The notes under the pieces: model-generated | Told to the model about the DNA's origin: nothing | What the model saw: the letters and a program-made list of their open reading frames with translations, nothing else | The model's database searches: none | Source of the DNA: Marinobacter litoralis | GTDB lineage: Bacteria > Pseudomonadota > Gammaproteobacteria > Pseudomonadales > Oleiphilaceae | Reading direction: 5' to 3' | Assembly (NCBI RefSeq): GCF_003336705.1 | Contig: NZ_QMDL01000002.1 | Span: 839,370 to 903,369, forward strand | DNA length: 64,000 nt | Shown: positions 8,135 to 15,548 of the stretch, one piece after another | How positions within the stretch are numbered: the stretch's first letter is position 1 | How the letters are laid out: the number at the start of each line of letters is the position of its first letter | Position numbers and translations under genes: made by a program

Positions 8135-9310
8135 TCAGTTACCGCCGGTGGTCAGGTTCGACATCACACTGACGTTAGCCTGCGTGACACTGCCATGGCC
8201 GGTGTTCTGGGAAATAGCCCCTACACCGGTGAAGTTAGCGGAACCACCCGAGATTTCGTTGTGGTTCATAACGTCGGTGTACGAACTTTCACCATTGGCA
8301 TCGCCATAGGTAACACTGGTGCCGCTCACTGTACCGTCAAGGTCCGCATTGTTCAGGAACACATGCAAGTTCAGGTTGGCAGTGCTGTTGTCGGAGTTAT
8401 CGGAGTTATCCGAATTGTCGTTGTTGCTATCCGCAGTGTTATACGAATCATTGGTGCTGTTGTCAGAGTTGTCAGAGTTGTCAGAGTTATCGGAATTATC
8501 CGAGTTATCCGAGTTATCTGAGTTGTCGTTATTACTATCTGCTACGTTGTTCGAGTCATTGGTGCTGTTATCCGAGTTGTCGGAGTTATCGGAACTGTCT
8601 GAATTATCCGAGCTATCGGAATTACCACTATCTGCGATCTTGAACGAGTCGGTCACATTAGTGCTGTTGTCCGAGTTGTCGGAATTATCCGAATTATCGG
8701 AGTTGTCCGAGTTGTCGGAGTTGTCGGAATTATCCGAGTTATCAGAATTGTCCGAGTTGTCTGACATATCATTACCACTGTCAGCAATCTTGAACGAATC
8801 GGTCACGTTAGTGCTGTTGTCCGAACTGTCGGAATTATCAGAGTTGTCCGAGTTATCGGAGTTGTCTGAATTATCTGAATTGTCGGAGTTGTCTGACATA
8901 TCGTTACCGCTGTCGGCGATTTTGAACGAATCCGTCGCAGTAGCGCTGTTGTCGGAATTGTCCGAATTATCCGAGTTATCGGAATTATCGGAGTTATCCG
9001 AGTTGTCCGACATGTCATTGCCACTGTCCGCAATTTTGAACGAATCCGTTGCAGTCGCACTGTTGTCGGAATTGTCAGAGTTATTCGAATTATCGGAATT
9101 ATTCGAATTGTCTGAGTTGTCTGAACTGTCCGGATAATTCGAGTTATCGTTACCCGAATTGGTATTTCCGGAATTGTCGTTATTAGCCGTCGCATTATCG
9201 ACAGCATTGGTGTTGGGATCACCGTCCCCACCTACATCTGCATAGGCCACACCGGATAGGCCCAGACCTAATGCAACAGCAATCGCTAGCAAGCTTTTTT
9301 GAGTTTTCAT
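8135..9310 (-). CDS. Secreted Ser-Asp-Asn repeat protein, candidate major fibre or adhesin subunit
   Basis: 391 residues with signal peptide MKTQKSLLAIAVALGLGLSG ending AYA. Residues about 50-310 are almost only Asp, Asn and Ser, built from the tripeptide S-D-N. These are punctuated by six spacer units of the form DS(F/Y/N)(K/N)(I/V/T)ADS(G/N)N, three of them identical as TDSFKIADSGNDMSDN. The last 75 residues are non-repetitive and contain NFTGVGAISQNTGHGSVTQA, the motif shared with the other two secreted proteins. AAGGA nine bases upstream supports the ATG at 9310. It is the first and promoter-proximal gene of the operon, as expected of the abundant subunit. Acidic repeats could bind calcium or act as an extended stalk. 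I do not recognise a characterised family. Confidence 0.82.
   Translation of the reverse strand: MKTQKSLLAIAVALGLGLSGVAYADVGGDGDPNTNAVDNATANNDNSGNTNSGNDNSNYPDSSDNSDNSNNSDNSNNSDNSDNSATATDSFKIADSGNDMSDNSDNSDNSDNSDNSDNSDNSATATDSFKIADSGNDMSDNSDNSDNSDNSDNSDNSDNSDSSDNSTNVTDSFKIADSGNDMSDNSDNSDNSDNSDNSDNSDNSDNSDNSDNSDNSTNVTDSFKIADSGNSDSSDNSDSSDNSDNSDNSTNDSNNVADSNNDNSDNSDNSDNSDNSDNSDNSDNSTNDSYNTADSNNDNSDNSDNSDNSTANLNLHVFLNNADLDGTVSGTSVTYGDANGESSYTDVMNHNEISGGSANFTGVGAISQNTGHGSVTQANVSVMSNLTTGGN
8385..9135. repeat. Coding 9-base tandem repeats (S-D-N codons) with longer spacer units
   Basis: Dozens of imperfect copies of a 9-base unit of the type GATAACTCC (minus strand) occur in blocks separated by about 45-base units encoding ADSGND-like spacers. 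Third-position variation between neighbouring units is common while the peptide is kept, so the repeat is maintained at protein level. Copy number is likely to vary between strains by slippage or recombination. Confidence 0.9.
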
Positions 9311-9410
9311 GATATCGATTCCTTCTAACATCATTGCACTTCTCTTTGGCCCGCCCCGATCGACTACTGTTCGCTGCTATCCGAATAGGTCAGACCCTCA
9401 AACGCACTAA

Positions 9411-9426
9411 TGCGATTAACGTGCCA
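9411..9426 (-). promoter_or_regulatory. Candidate sigma-54 promoter of the repeat-protein/C39 operon
   Basis: On the minus strand TGGCACG, four bases, then TCGCA matches the sigma-54 consensus TGGCACG-N4-TTGCA with one mismatch outside the invariant GG and GC. It lies about 100 bases upstream of the repeat-protein start and points toward it. Confidence 0.7.
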
Positions 9427-9514
9427 CACGGCCGAAAACCTACAGTAAGACACTGTTTTTGATATGAAAATTATTTAAAGGCAGGAAAAACAGAAAGTCA
9501 GAGCCCCTGAAAAC

Positions 9515-9532
9515 TGTCCCAAATTTGGAACA
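9515..9532. promoter_or_regulatory. Candidate enhancer (UAS) for the VpsR-like regulator
   Basis: TGTCCCAAATTTGGAACA is an 18-base near-perfect palindrome with a single mismatched pair. It lies about 90-105 bases upstream of the sigma-54 -24 element, the usual distance for enhancer-binding proteins. The binding protein is inferred to be the regulator at 4064. Confidence 0.5.
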
Positions 9533-9631
9533 ACCGCACAGCTCAATACCAGCGAATAACGTCTTACTCTTTAACTATCATGCGGTTACCCATTAAACAC
9601 TTGTCAGTCTTACTGACGTTAATCCAGACAC

Positions 9632-9660
9632 AAAAAAAGCGGCCCCGTTTCCGGGGCCGC
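9632..9660 (-). terminator. Rho-independent terminator of aceA
   Basis: A perfect 9-pair GC stem (GCGGCCCCG/CGGGGCCGC) with a 4-base loop is followed on the minus strand by seven T residues. It sits 28 bases past the aceA stop. Confidence 0.93.
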
Positions 9661-9687
9661 TTTTAAACACTGCTTAGGTCGTCGAGA

Positions 9688-11286
9688 TTAGATGTTCTCG
9701 AACTGACCCATAGTGTTGTCTTTACCGCCAGCCTTCAGCGCAGCTTCACCCGCGAAGAATTCTTTGTGGTCGTCACCGATGTTAGAACCAGCCATGTCCT
9801 GGTGCTTAACAGTAGCGATGCCCTGACGAATTTCCTGACGCTGAACACCAGCAACGTAAGCCAGCATACCTTCGTCACCGAAGTAGCCTTTCGCCAGGTT
9901 GTCAGTAGACAGAGCGGCAGTGTGGTAAGTCGGCAGAGTGATCAAGTGGTGGAATACACCCGCTTCACGTGACGCGTCACGCTGGAAGTTACGAGTCCAC
10001 TCATCAGCCAGCTCAGCCAGCTCGGTGCCGTCGTAGTCAGCACTCATCAGACGGTCGCGATCGTACGCAGATACGTCTTTACCTTCTTCCTTCCAGGCGT
10101 CGAATACCTGCTGACGGAAGTTCAGAGTCCAGTTGAAGGACGGGCTGTTGTTGTAAACCAGCTTAGCATCGGGCACAACTTCCTTGATGCGGTTTACCAT
10201 GCCAGCGATCTGACCAACGTGCGGCTTCTCGGTTTCGATCCACAGCATGTCTGCGCCGTTCTGCAGGGAAGTGATGCAGTCCAGAACAACACGGTCTTCA
10301 CCAGAGCCAGGCTTGAACTGGAACAGGCCAGAAGCCAGGCGCTTCGGCTTCAGCAGCTTGCCGTCAGACTTGATAACAACGTCGCCGTTCTCGATCTGGG
10401 AAGCGTCTTCGATGTACTCGCCATCGATGAAGCTGTTGTACTGGTCGCCCAGGTCACCCGGCTCGTTGGTTACAGCGATCTGCTTGGTCAGGCCAGCACC
10501 CAGTGAGTCGGTACGAGCAACGATAACACCGTCGTCTACACCCAGCTCAAGGAACGCCAGACGAACAGCGTTGATCTTGGACAGGAAGTCAGCGTGAGGA
10601 ACGGTTACTTTACCGTCCTGGTGGCCACACTGCTTCTCGTCAGAAACCTGGTTTTCGATCTGGATGCAGCACGCACCCGCTTCGATCATCTTCTTAGCCA
10701 GCAGGTAAGTCGCTTCGTCGTTACCGAAACCAGCGTCGATGTCAGCAATGATCGGTACAACGTGAGTTTCGTGGTTGTCGATCTGCTTGATCAGCTCTTC
10801 GGCTTTCGCAGTGTCGCCAGCTTTTTCAGCGGCTTCCAGGTCACGGAACAGGTGGTTCAGTTCCCAGGCATCAGCCTGACGCAGGAAGGTGTACAGCTCT
10901 TCGATCAGAGCAGGTACAGAAGTCTTCTCGTGCATGGACTGGTCAGGCAGAGGACCGAACTCAGAACGCAGAGCAGCAACCATCCAGCCAGACAGGTACA
11001 GGTAACGACGCTTGGTGCTACCGAAGTGCTTCTTGATAGAGATCAGCTTCTGCTGACCAATGAAACCGTGCCAGCAACCCAGAGACTGAGTGTACTTGGA
11101 AGAATCGGCATCGTAAGCGGCCATGTCTTCACGCATGATCTTCGCAGTGTACTTAGCGATGTCCAGACCAGTCTTGAATTTGTTCTGGGCGCGCATGCGA
11201 GCGGCGTGCTTAGGGTTGATGGCGTTCCAAGTCGGGTTTTGCTTGACGAGGGAAGCGATCTGATCAACGTCTTGTGAGTAGGGCAT
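9688..11286 (-). CDS. aceA: Isocitrate lyase
   Basis: 532 residues. It splits isocitrate to glyoxylate and succinate, the first step of the glyoxylate shunt used on acetate, fatty acids and alkanes. The active-site cysteine lies in DEKQCGHQDG, with IADIDAGFGN and YNNSPSFNW also typical. The length and the YTQSLGCWHGFIGQQ segment place it with the long Pseudomonas-type enzyme (531 residues, from memory) rather than the 434-residue E. coli type. The ATG at 11286 has AGGA upstream; the frame extends ten codons further to 11316. It is a single-gene unit: its own terminator lies downstream, and an AT-rich upstream region contains a small hairpin at 11328-11345 in the likely 5' leader. Glyoxylate bypass genes are commonly carbon-regulated, but no operator was recognised. 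Confidence 0.97.
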   Translation of the reverse strand: MPYSQDVDQIASLVKQNPTWNAINPKHAARMRAQNKFKTGLDIAKYTAKIMREDMAAYDADSSKYTQSLGCWHGFIGQQKLISIKKHFGSTKRRYLYLSGWMVAALRSEFGPLPDQSMHEKTSVPALIEELYTFLRQADAWELNHLFRDLEAAEKAGDTAKAEELIKQIDNHETHVVPIIADIDAGFGNDEATYLLAKKMIEAGACCIQIENQVSDEKQCGHQDGKVTVPHADFLSKINAVRLAFLELGVDDGVIVARTDSLGAGLTKQIAVTNEPGDLGDQYNSFIDGEYIEDASQIENGDVVIKSDGKLLKPKRLASGLFQFKPGSGEDRVVLDCITSLQNGADMLWIETEKPHVGQIAGMVNRIKEVVPDAKLVYNNSPSFNWTLNFRQQVFDAWKEEGKDVSAYDRDRLMSADYDGTELAELADEWTRNFQRDASREAGVFHHLITLPTYHTAALSTDNLAKGYFGDEGMLAYVAGVQRQEIRQGIATVKHQDMAGSNIGDDHKEFFAGEAALKAGGKDNTMGQFENI

Positions 11287-11531
11287 GATCTCTATCCTTT
11301 CTACGTTTGTGTTCAAAAGGTGCGAATTACTGCTACCAGGCAGTAGTCGCTGTCAGCCTGCTTGGCAAATAACGAGCATTGGCTGACGTTGGGCGACACT
11401 TTACTGCCTCCGATCTTATAATTGAAATTTATATTATGTATTTCCAGCATTTTCCCTGTGAATAGTGCTGCGAACCACTTTTACCTCAAACACTTGCAGT
11501 ACTCACACACTCGCTAATGCGTAGGAACCGC

Positions 11532-13478
11532 TCAGGTTCGACACATCACCAAGAGCTGGTCACCTTTGCGAAGGTCCATATATTGTTTCCGCGGCGGGTT
11601 CATTTGCAGGTGGCGGCCACGCTCATCCGCTGTTTCGCGACGAACGCCGAGCGCAATCTCTCCTCTGGCCGCCAGTGTTTTCTCGAGGAACTGGAAATCC
11701 GCACTGGCCGGCAAGGGGTAGTCTTCGGGATCACGGAACTGAATTTCTGCGCCCCCCACGGTAAACAACTCGTCGAGTACCACTCTCAACTCCCGACGCA
11801 GCGCAACTTGAGCCAGCACATGGCTAAGAATCATCGGGCTGATCAGCATTTCACTCTGATGACCGTACATCAGGTGGCGGTTGTCCGGGTCGCTCAATTC
11901 GAGCGTAACCTGCGGCCGAACCGCGGCTTCGGACAGAATATCTTCCAATTGCAGGTATCCGACCATTGCACGGGCATCCGCTTCCTCACCGGAACCAATG
12001 CGATCACTGCTCAACAACATCACGGTATCGTATGAGGCCGGGTCCAGCTTCCTGAGCTCATCCTCCACCATGTAATCAGCTTCAAGCAGCCGACCGTTGA
12101 TCTTCTCAATATCGACACCGTAGCGGGACAACTCGCGCTGCCGTTCATCCAGCGGCGTGGCAGACACCATGTCCAGTTCGAACTGCAGCCCGGAATAGCT
12201 GCCAAACTCCGCCACCAAACTCGGTACCCGACGATTCCACCCCAGCACCAGAACACGATGTTTTTCGGGCTTTACCCGGGCTGCCACAGGCATCGCCACT
12301 CGCTCGACAGGTGCCAAAGGTTCCGCCTTGGGGTCTGGCCCGGTGTGGGCGTAATCTCTGGCAAGCAGTACCACGCGGTCCTCGGTTCGGATCACGGTGT
12401 CAGATGTCGCCAGCAGATTTACCTTCCAGGTACCGTTGTTAGCCGGGTGCAGGAGCCCCAAAACAATCGCGTATGGCCGTTGCGAGGCCAGTTCGCCCAA
12501 CGTCAGGCCCTCGGCAGTTTCGCCGCCTCGGACAAAAATCTCGTTGCCGCCATCGGCCGTCAATAACTCGTTATAGACTTCGGATAAATTCGGGTGCAGC
12601 ACGTTCTGAACCATCAAACGACTGATGGTGGAGCCACCCGCAACCACCTCAACCGAACCCGGGTATGCCCTCTCGATAACGGGTAATTTGCGCATATCCT
12701 GAATTTCGGCGACGACATAGGGTAAGGATGCATTTAAATGCCGGGCTTGGGCGGCAATGGATAACAGCGCTTTCACCGTTTCCACATCAGAGGTCACTAT
12801 GCTGCCGGCGTTATAGCCCTGACTGGGCACGATCACCGCCGCCGCATCCAGGCAAGCCACTCGATGCAAGGCCTCCGGCTGAATTGCCGAGCCGCTTCGC
12901 AAGATCACCTCTCGGGCACGGCTACCCACACCGGGCTCGTTGCGCAACTCGTAGAGCTGCTCAACGCTGGCTTCTTCTGCCAGCACCACAAGGCGCAGCC
13001 GCTGGGCATCGTGCTTCTCGAGAAAACGCTGCATTCGGCCTGTTGAGCCGAACAACTCGGCCACTAATGGCGGTGTCTGTGCGGTCCAGCCGAGCACCAC
13101 CACATGACTTTTCAAGGTAACGGGCGTTAGACCTCGCTCAAGATCGGTCATTTTAGCAATCAGCCAGCGGGTCAGGATCGCCACCAGCGTGCCCATAAAC
13201 ACCACATACCCGAGGATGGTCAGCAACGTAGAAACAATCCGTTGCCAGGTACCCACATCGTCGCCGAGGTAGCCCGGGTCCGTCAGGCGCAGAAAAGCCC
13301 ACCAGACAGCCGCGCCGGGGTCATCAAACTCGCCCCCCTGCGGAACCACCAACAAACCACCCACCAAAGAAATCAAACCGATAAAAAGCCCGACCACCAA
13401 CAATTGGAAGCCGGCACCTTTAAGCAGTTGGCGCTCAAGGATGAACTTAACGCGATCGATTATTCGAAATGGAAGCAT
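11532..13478 (-). CDS. CASTOR/POLLUX-type ion channel with tandem RCK-like domains
   Basis: 648 residues. Two hydrophobic helices at 24-48 and about 82-108 flank a pore-like segment (GAAVWWAFLRLTDPGYLGDD). This is followed by two cytosolic TrkA-N/RCK-like Rossmann units starting at VVVLGWTAQTPPLVAE and VLVLGWNRRVPSLVAE, a layout seen in plant CASTOR/POLLUX/DMI1 channels and their bacterial homologues. Such channels conduct cations (calcium or potassium reported) and are gated through the RCK ring. The repeated V-L-G-W-(N/T) motif is typical of the family. AGAGG precedes the ATG. It follows the SulP gene by 23 bases on the same strand, so the two are probably cotranscribed, perhaps coupling ion balance to anion uptake. 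Ion selectivity cannot be stated. Confidence 0.85.
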   Translation of the reverse strand: MLPFRIIDRVKFILERQLLKGAGFQLLVVGLFIGLISLVGGLLVVPQGGEFDDPGAAVWWAFLRLTDPGYLGDDVGTWQRIVSTLLTILGYVVFMGTLVAILTRWLIAKMTDLERGLTPVTLKSHVVVLGWTAQTPPLVAELFGSTGRMQRFLEKHDAQRLRLVVLAEEASVEQLYELRNEPGVGSRAREVILRSGSAIQPEALHRVACLDAAAVIVPSQGYNAGSIVTSDVETVKALLSIAAQARHLNASLPYVVAEIQDMRKLPVIERAYPGSVEVVAGGSTISRLMVQNVLHPNLSEVYNELLTADGGNEIFVRGGETAEGLTLGELASQRPYAIVLGLLHPANNGTWKVNLLATSDTVIRTEDRVVLLARDYAHTGPDPKAEPLAPVERVAMPVAARVKPEKHRVLVLGWNRRVPSLVAEFGSYSGLQFELDMVSATPLDERQRELSRYGVDIEKINGRLLEADYMVEDELRKLDPASYDTVMLLSSDRIGSGEEADARAMVGYLQLEDILSEAAVRPQVTLELSDPDNRHLMYGHQSEMLISPMILSHVLAQVALRRELRVVLDELFTVGGAEIQFRDPEDYPLPASADFQFLEKTLAARGEIALGVRRETADERGRHLQMNPPRKQYMDLRKGDQLLVMCRT

Positions 13479-13501
13479 AACAACCCTCTTTTGAAGGCAG
13501 T

Positions 13502-15244
13502 TTAACCCAGATTCCCGCGAGAACCAGAAGATGCCGCCTCAAGCGCTGCCTCAAGGGTCGGATAGAAACTACTGACACCCGGTTCCGGTTTCACACCCGC
13601 ACGAGCCAAGGTTCGCAGAGGCTGGAATTGCAGGTCAGCAATCAGAATTTCAGTATCGGCATCACGGCAACTGGCCACCAGTTTGTTCAGAGCGGACAAA
13701 CCTCCTGCGTCCAGCACGGTCACGCCGTCCATATACAGAACAATACCTCGCGCTTGCTGTGACAAGGCAGCCAATTCCCCGAACACCCGGTCAGCAGCGG
13801 CAAAGAATAAAGGGCCGTTGATTTTGAACACCCGCCAGCCTTCCGGTAACCCAGCCGGCTTCACGCGTTTGTCATCAGAAATATCGGTGACCTTGGTCAT
13901 CTGCGCCATTTCCTGCATGAACAGCACCGCGGCCAACAACACCCCGGCGGTTATCGCGATCACCATATCCAGGACAACAGTCAGGCTGAAACAAGTGAGA
14001 AAAACCAGCACATCCATGCGCGGTGCGGTTTTCAGAAGATGTACGGCCTTAGGTGCTTCACTCATGTTCCAGGCCACCATGATCAGCAAAGCCGCCATCG
14101 CTGGCATGGGCAGGTAAGCGAGCACACCCGCCAGCGAAACCAGCGCGAGCAACACCACAAGCGCATGAACCATCGCCGACACCGGCGACTCAGCCCCCGC
14201 CCGATAGTTGGCAGCAGAGCGGGCAATGGCCGCGGTGGCGGTAATACCACCAAAAAACGGCACCACAATGTTGCCAATACCCTGCCCCATCAACTCACTG
14301 TTGGCACTGTGGCGTTTTCCGGTCATGCCATCCAGCACTACCGCACACAAAAGGGACTCAATGGCGCCCAACATGGCAATGGCAAATGCGGCCGGTAACA
14401 GCTCCTGAACCATCCCCCAAGACAAACCAACCGGCTCTCCCTCGGCGTTCAGTTGCTGCCAGGGCCATGCAAATTCGGGCAAGAAGGGGGGGATGCCTGC
14501 ACCCATGCTGCCGTCTGGCAACAGGTAGCTGAACCGGGAACCGATGGTTTCAATCGCCGCACCGTTCGAGTTGAACCAAAGCGCCAACAAGCTGCCAATC
14601 ACCACCGCAGGAAGGTGCGGAGGCACTGGCGTTTTCAGCCTTGGCCACAGCAGCATGACAGCCAAGGTTGCTCCGGCCACCAGCGTGCTCATGCCATCCA
14701 TCGCCGGCATCTGCTGAGCCAGCACCGCCAGTTTGTCCCAATAGTGCCCGGGCATACTGTCAACCGACAACCCAAAGAAGTCTTTGACCTGCAGAGTGGC
14801 AATCACCACCGCAATGCCGCCGGTAAACCCGAGCGTGACCGACTCCGGGATGTACTCAATAAAGCGCCCCAAACGCATAACCGCCATCATCACCAGCAAC
14901 ACCCCGGACATCAGCGTAGCCAGCAACAAGCCGCCCAACCCATAATTCTGTGCAATCGGGTATAAAATGACGACAAAGGCAGCGGTGGGGCCAGAAATGC
15001 TGAACCGGCTACCACCCAGCAACGCGATGATAAAGCCTGCGATAAAAGCGGTATACAAACCGTACTGAGGTGCCACGCCACTGGCGATGGCCAGCGCCAT
15101 AGCTAAAGGAATGGCGATAATGCCAACCGTCACGCCCGCCATCACATCCTTCAAAAACCGGGCGCTGGTGTACCGCTCATCAACACAGGCTTCGCGAAGT
15201 GCGTGGGCAAACCTCAAAGAAAAAAGATGAGCGCGATGCGGCAT
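13502..15244 (-). CDS. SulP-family anion transporter with C-terminal STAS domain
   Basis: 580 residues. The membrane part (about residues 35-420) carries the SulP signatures DVMAGVTVGIIAIPLAMALA and GPTAAFVVILYPIAQ. The C-terminal STAS domain (about 440-570) includes GIVLYMDGVTVLDAGGLSAL. SulP proteins import sulfate, bicarbonate or dicarboxylates; the E. coli relative DauA is a succinate carrier, so substrate is open. The ATG at 15244 with GGGAG seven bases upstream is preferred to the track-long start at 15277. It heads an operon with the channel gene. Upstream, a 19-base palindrome (15305-15323) lies between this gene and the divergent ribbon-helix-helix regulator, suggesting shared control. 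Confidence 0.92.
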   Translation of the reverse strand: MPHRAHLFSLRFAHALREACVDERYTSARFLKDVMAGVTVGIIAIPLAMALAIASGVAPQYGLYTAFIAGFIIALLGGSRFSISGPTAAFVVILYPIAQNYGLGGLLLATLMSGVLLVMMAVMRLGRFIEYIPESVTLGFTGGIAVVIATLQVKDFFGLSVDSMPGHYWDKLAVLAQQMPAMDGMSTLVAGATLAVMLLWPRLKTPVPPHLPAVVIGSLLALWFNSNGAAIETIGSRFSYLLPDGSMGAGIPPFLPEFAWPWQQLNAEGEPVGLSWGMVQELLPAAFAIAMLGAIESLLCAVVLDGMTGKRHSANSELMGQGIGNIVVPFFGGITATAAIARSAANYRAGAESPVSAMVHALVVLLALVSLAGVLAYLPMPAMAALLIMVAWNMSEAPKAVHLLKTAPRMDVLVFLTCFSLTVVLDMVIAITAGVLLAAVLFMQEMAQMTKVTDISDDKRVKPAGLPEGWRVFKINGPLFFAAADRVFGELAALSQQARGIVLYMDGVTVLDAGGLSALNKLVASCRDADTEILIADLQFQPLRTLARAGVKPEPGVSSFYPTLEAALEAASSGSRGNLG

Positions 15245-15304
15245 TAGCGAACTCCCGGTTGCGAAGACAGGCCTCAAATTATATGCTCATCCCAATAACA
15301 TTCA

Positions 15305-15323
15305 ATGTTAACCTGATTAACAT
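15305..15323. promoter_or_regulatory. Inverted repeat between sulP and the RHH regulator, candidate operator
   Basis: ATGTTAA-CCTGA-TTAACAT is a perfect 7+7 inverted repeat with a 5-base centre in the 97-base divergent gap. Its position, 19 bases before the small regulator gene, suggests autoregulation. Which protein binds it is inference. Confidence 0.55.
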
Positions 15324-15341
15324 ACAAGGCATTCTCAAGAC

Positions 15342-15530
15342 ATGACAAAAGAAAACCGCACTGCGCGCCTGACCCTGCTGATCGACCCGGATAAAAAAGC
15401 CGTATTCGAAGAACTCTGCAAACAGGATGACGTCACCCCTTCCCAGAAAGTTCGTCAGTTTATCCGCGAGTACGTGGAGCAAAAACTGGGGGAAGACTGG
15501 CGCGAGCAACGCAACAAAAACCTCGACTAA
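15342..15530 (+). CDS. Small ribbon-helix-helix (CopG/Arc-like) DNA-binding protein
   Basis: 62 residues: an N-terminal strand (RTARLTLLIDP) and two helices (KKAVFEELCKQDD and TPSQKVRQFIREYVEQKLG). This is the layout of ribbon-helix-helix repressors, including the T-P/S-Q at the start of the second helix. No toxin gene follows, so it is not an obvious antitoxin; the next gene is a lipoprotein 18 bases downstream. It is divergent from sulP, with a palindrome between them, so a local repressor role is likely. The small size and lack of a catalytic motif rule out an enzyme. Confidence 0.78.
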   Translation: MTKENRTARLTLLIDPDKKAVFEELCKQDDVTPSQKVRQFIREYVEQKLGEDWREQRNKNLD

Positions 15531-15548
15531 GCAAGGCACCCTGCGTTT

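Larger units (their letters stand above)
9311..9687. other. Intergenic region, 377 bases, with promoter elements for the repeat-protein operon
   Basis: This gap holds the sigma-54-like promoter (9411-9426), the 18-base palindrome (9515-9532), the perfect inverted repeat GTCAGT-CTT-ACTGAC (9603-9617) and the aceA terminator (9632-9660). No gene is seen. The part between 9460 and 9600 is AT-rich, which is compatible with DNA bending between enhancer and promoter. Confidence 0.6.

Noticed and set aside
8385..9135. CRISPR-like appearance of regularly spaced repeats
   Set aside because: Units are only 9 bases long, in frame, and there are no unique spacers of constant length. No cas genes are present.
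8319..9137. A 272-residue plus-strand frame rich in L-S-E repeats
   Set aside because: It is the complement of the Ser-Asp-Asn repeat gene. The long open frame arises from the 9-base periodicity, and it has no ribosome site or signal peptide, whereas the minus frame has both.
10594..11277. A 227-residue plus-strand frame inside aceA
   Set aside because: Antisense shadow of isocitrate lyase.
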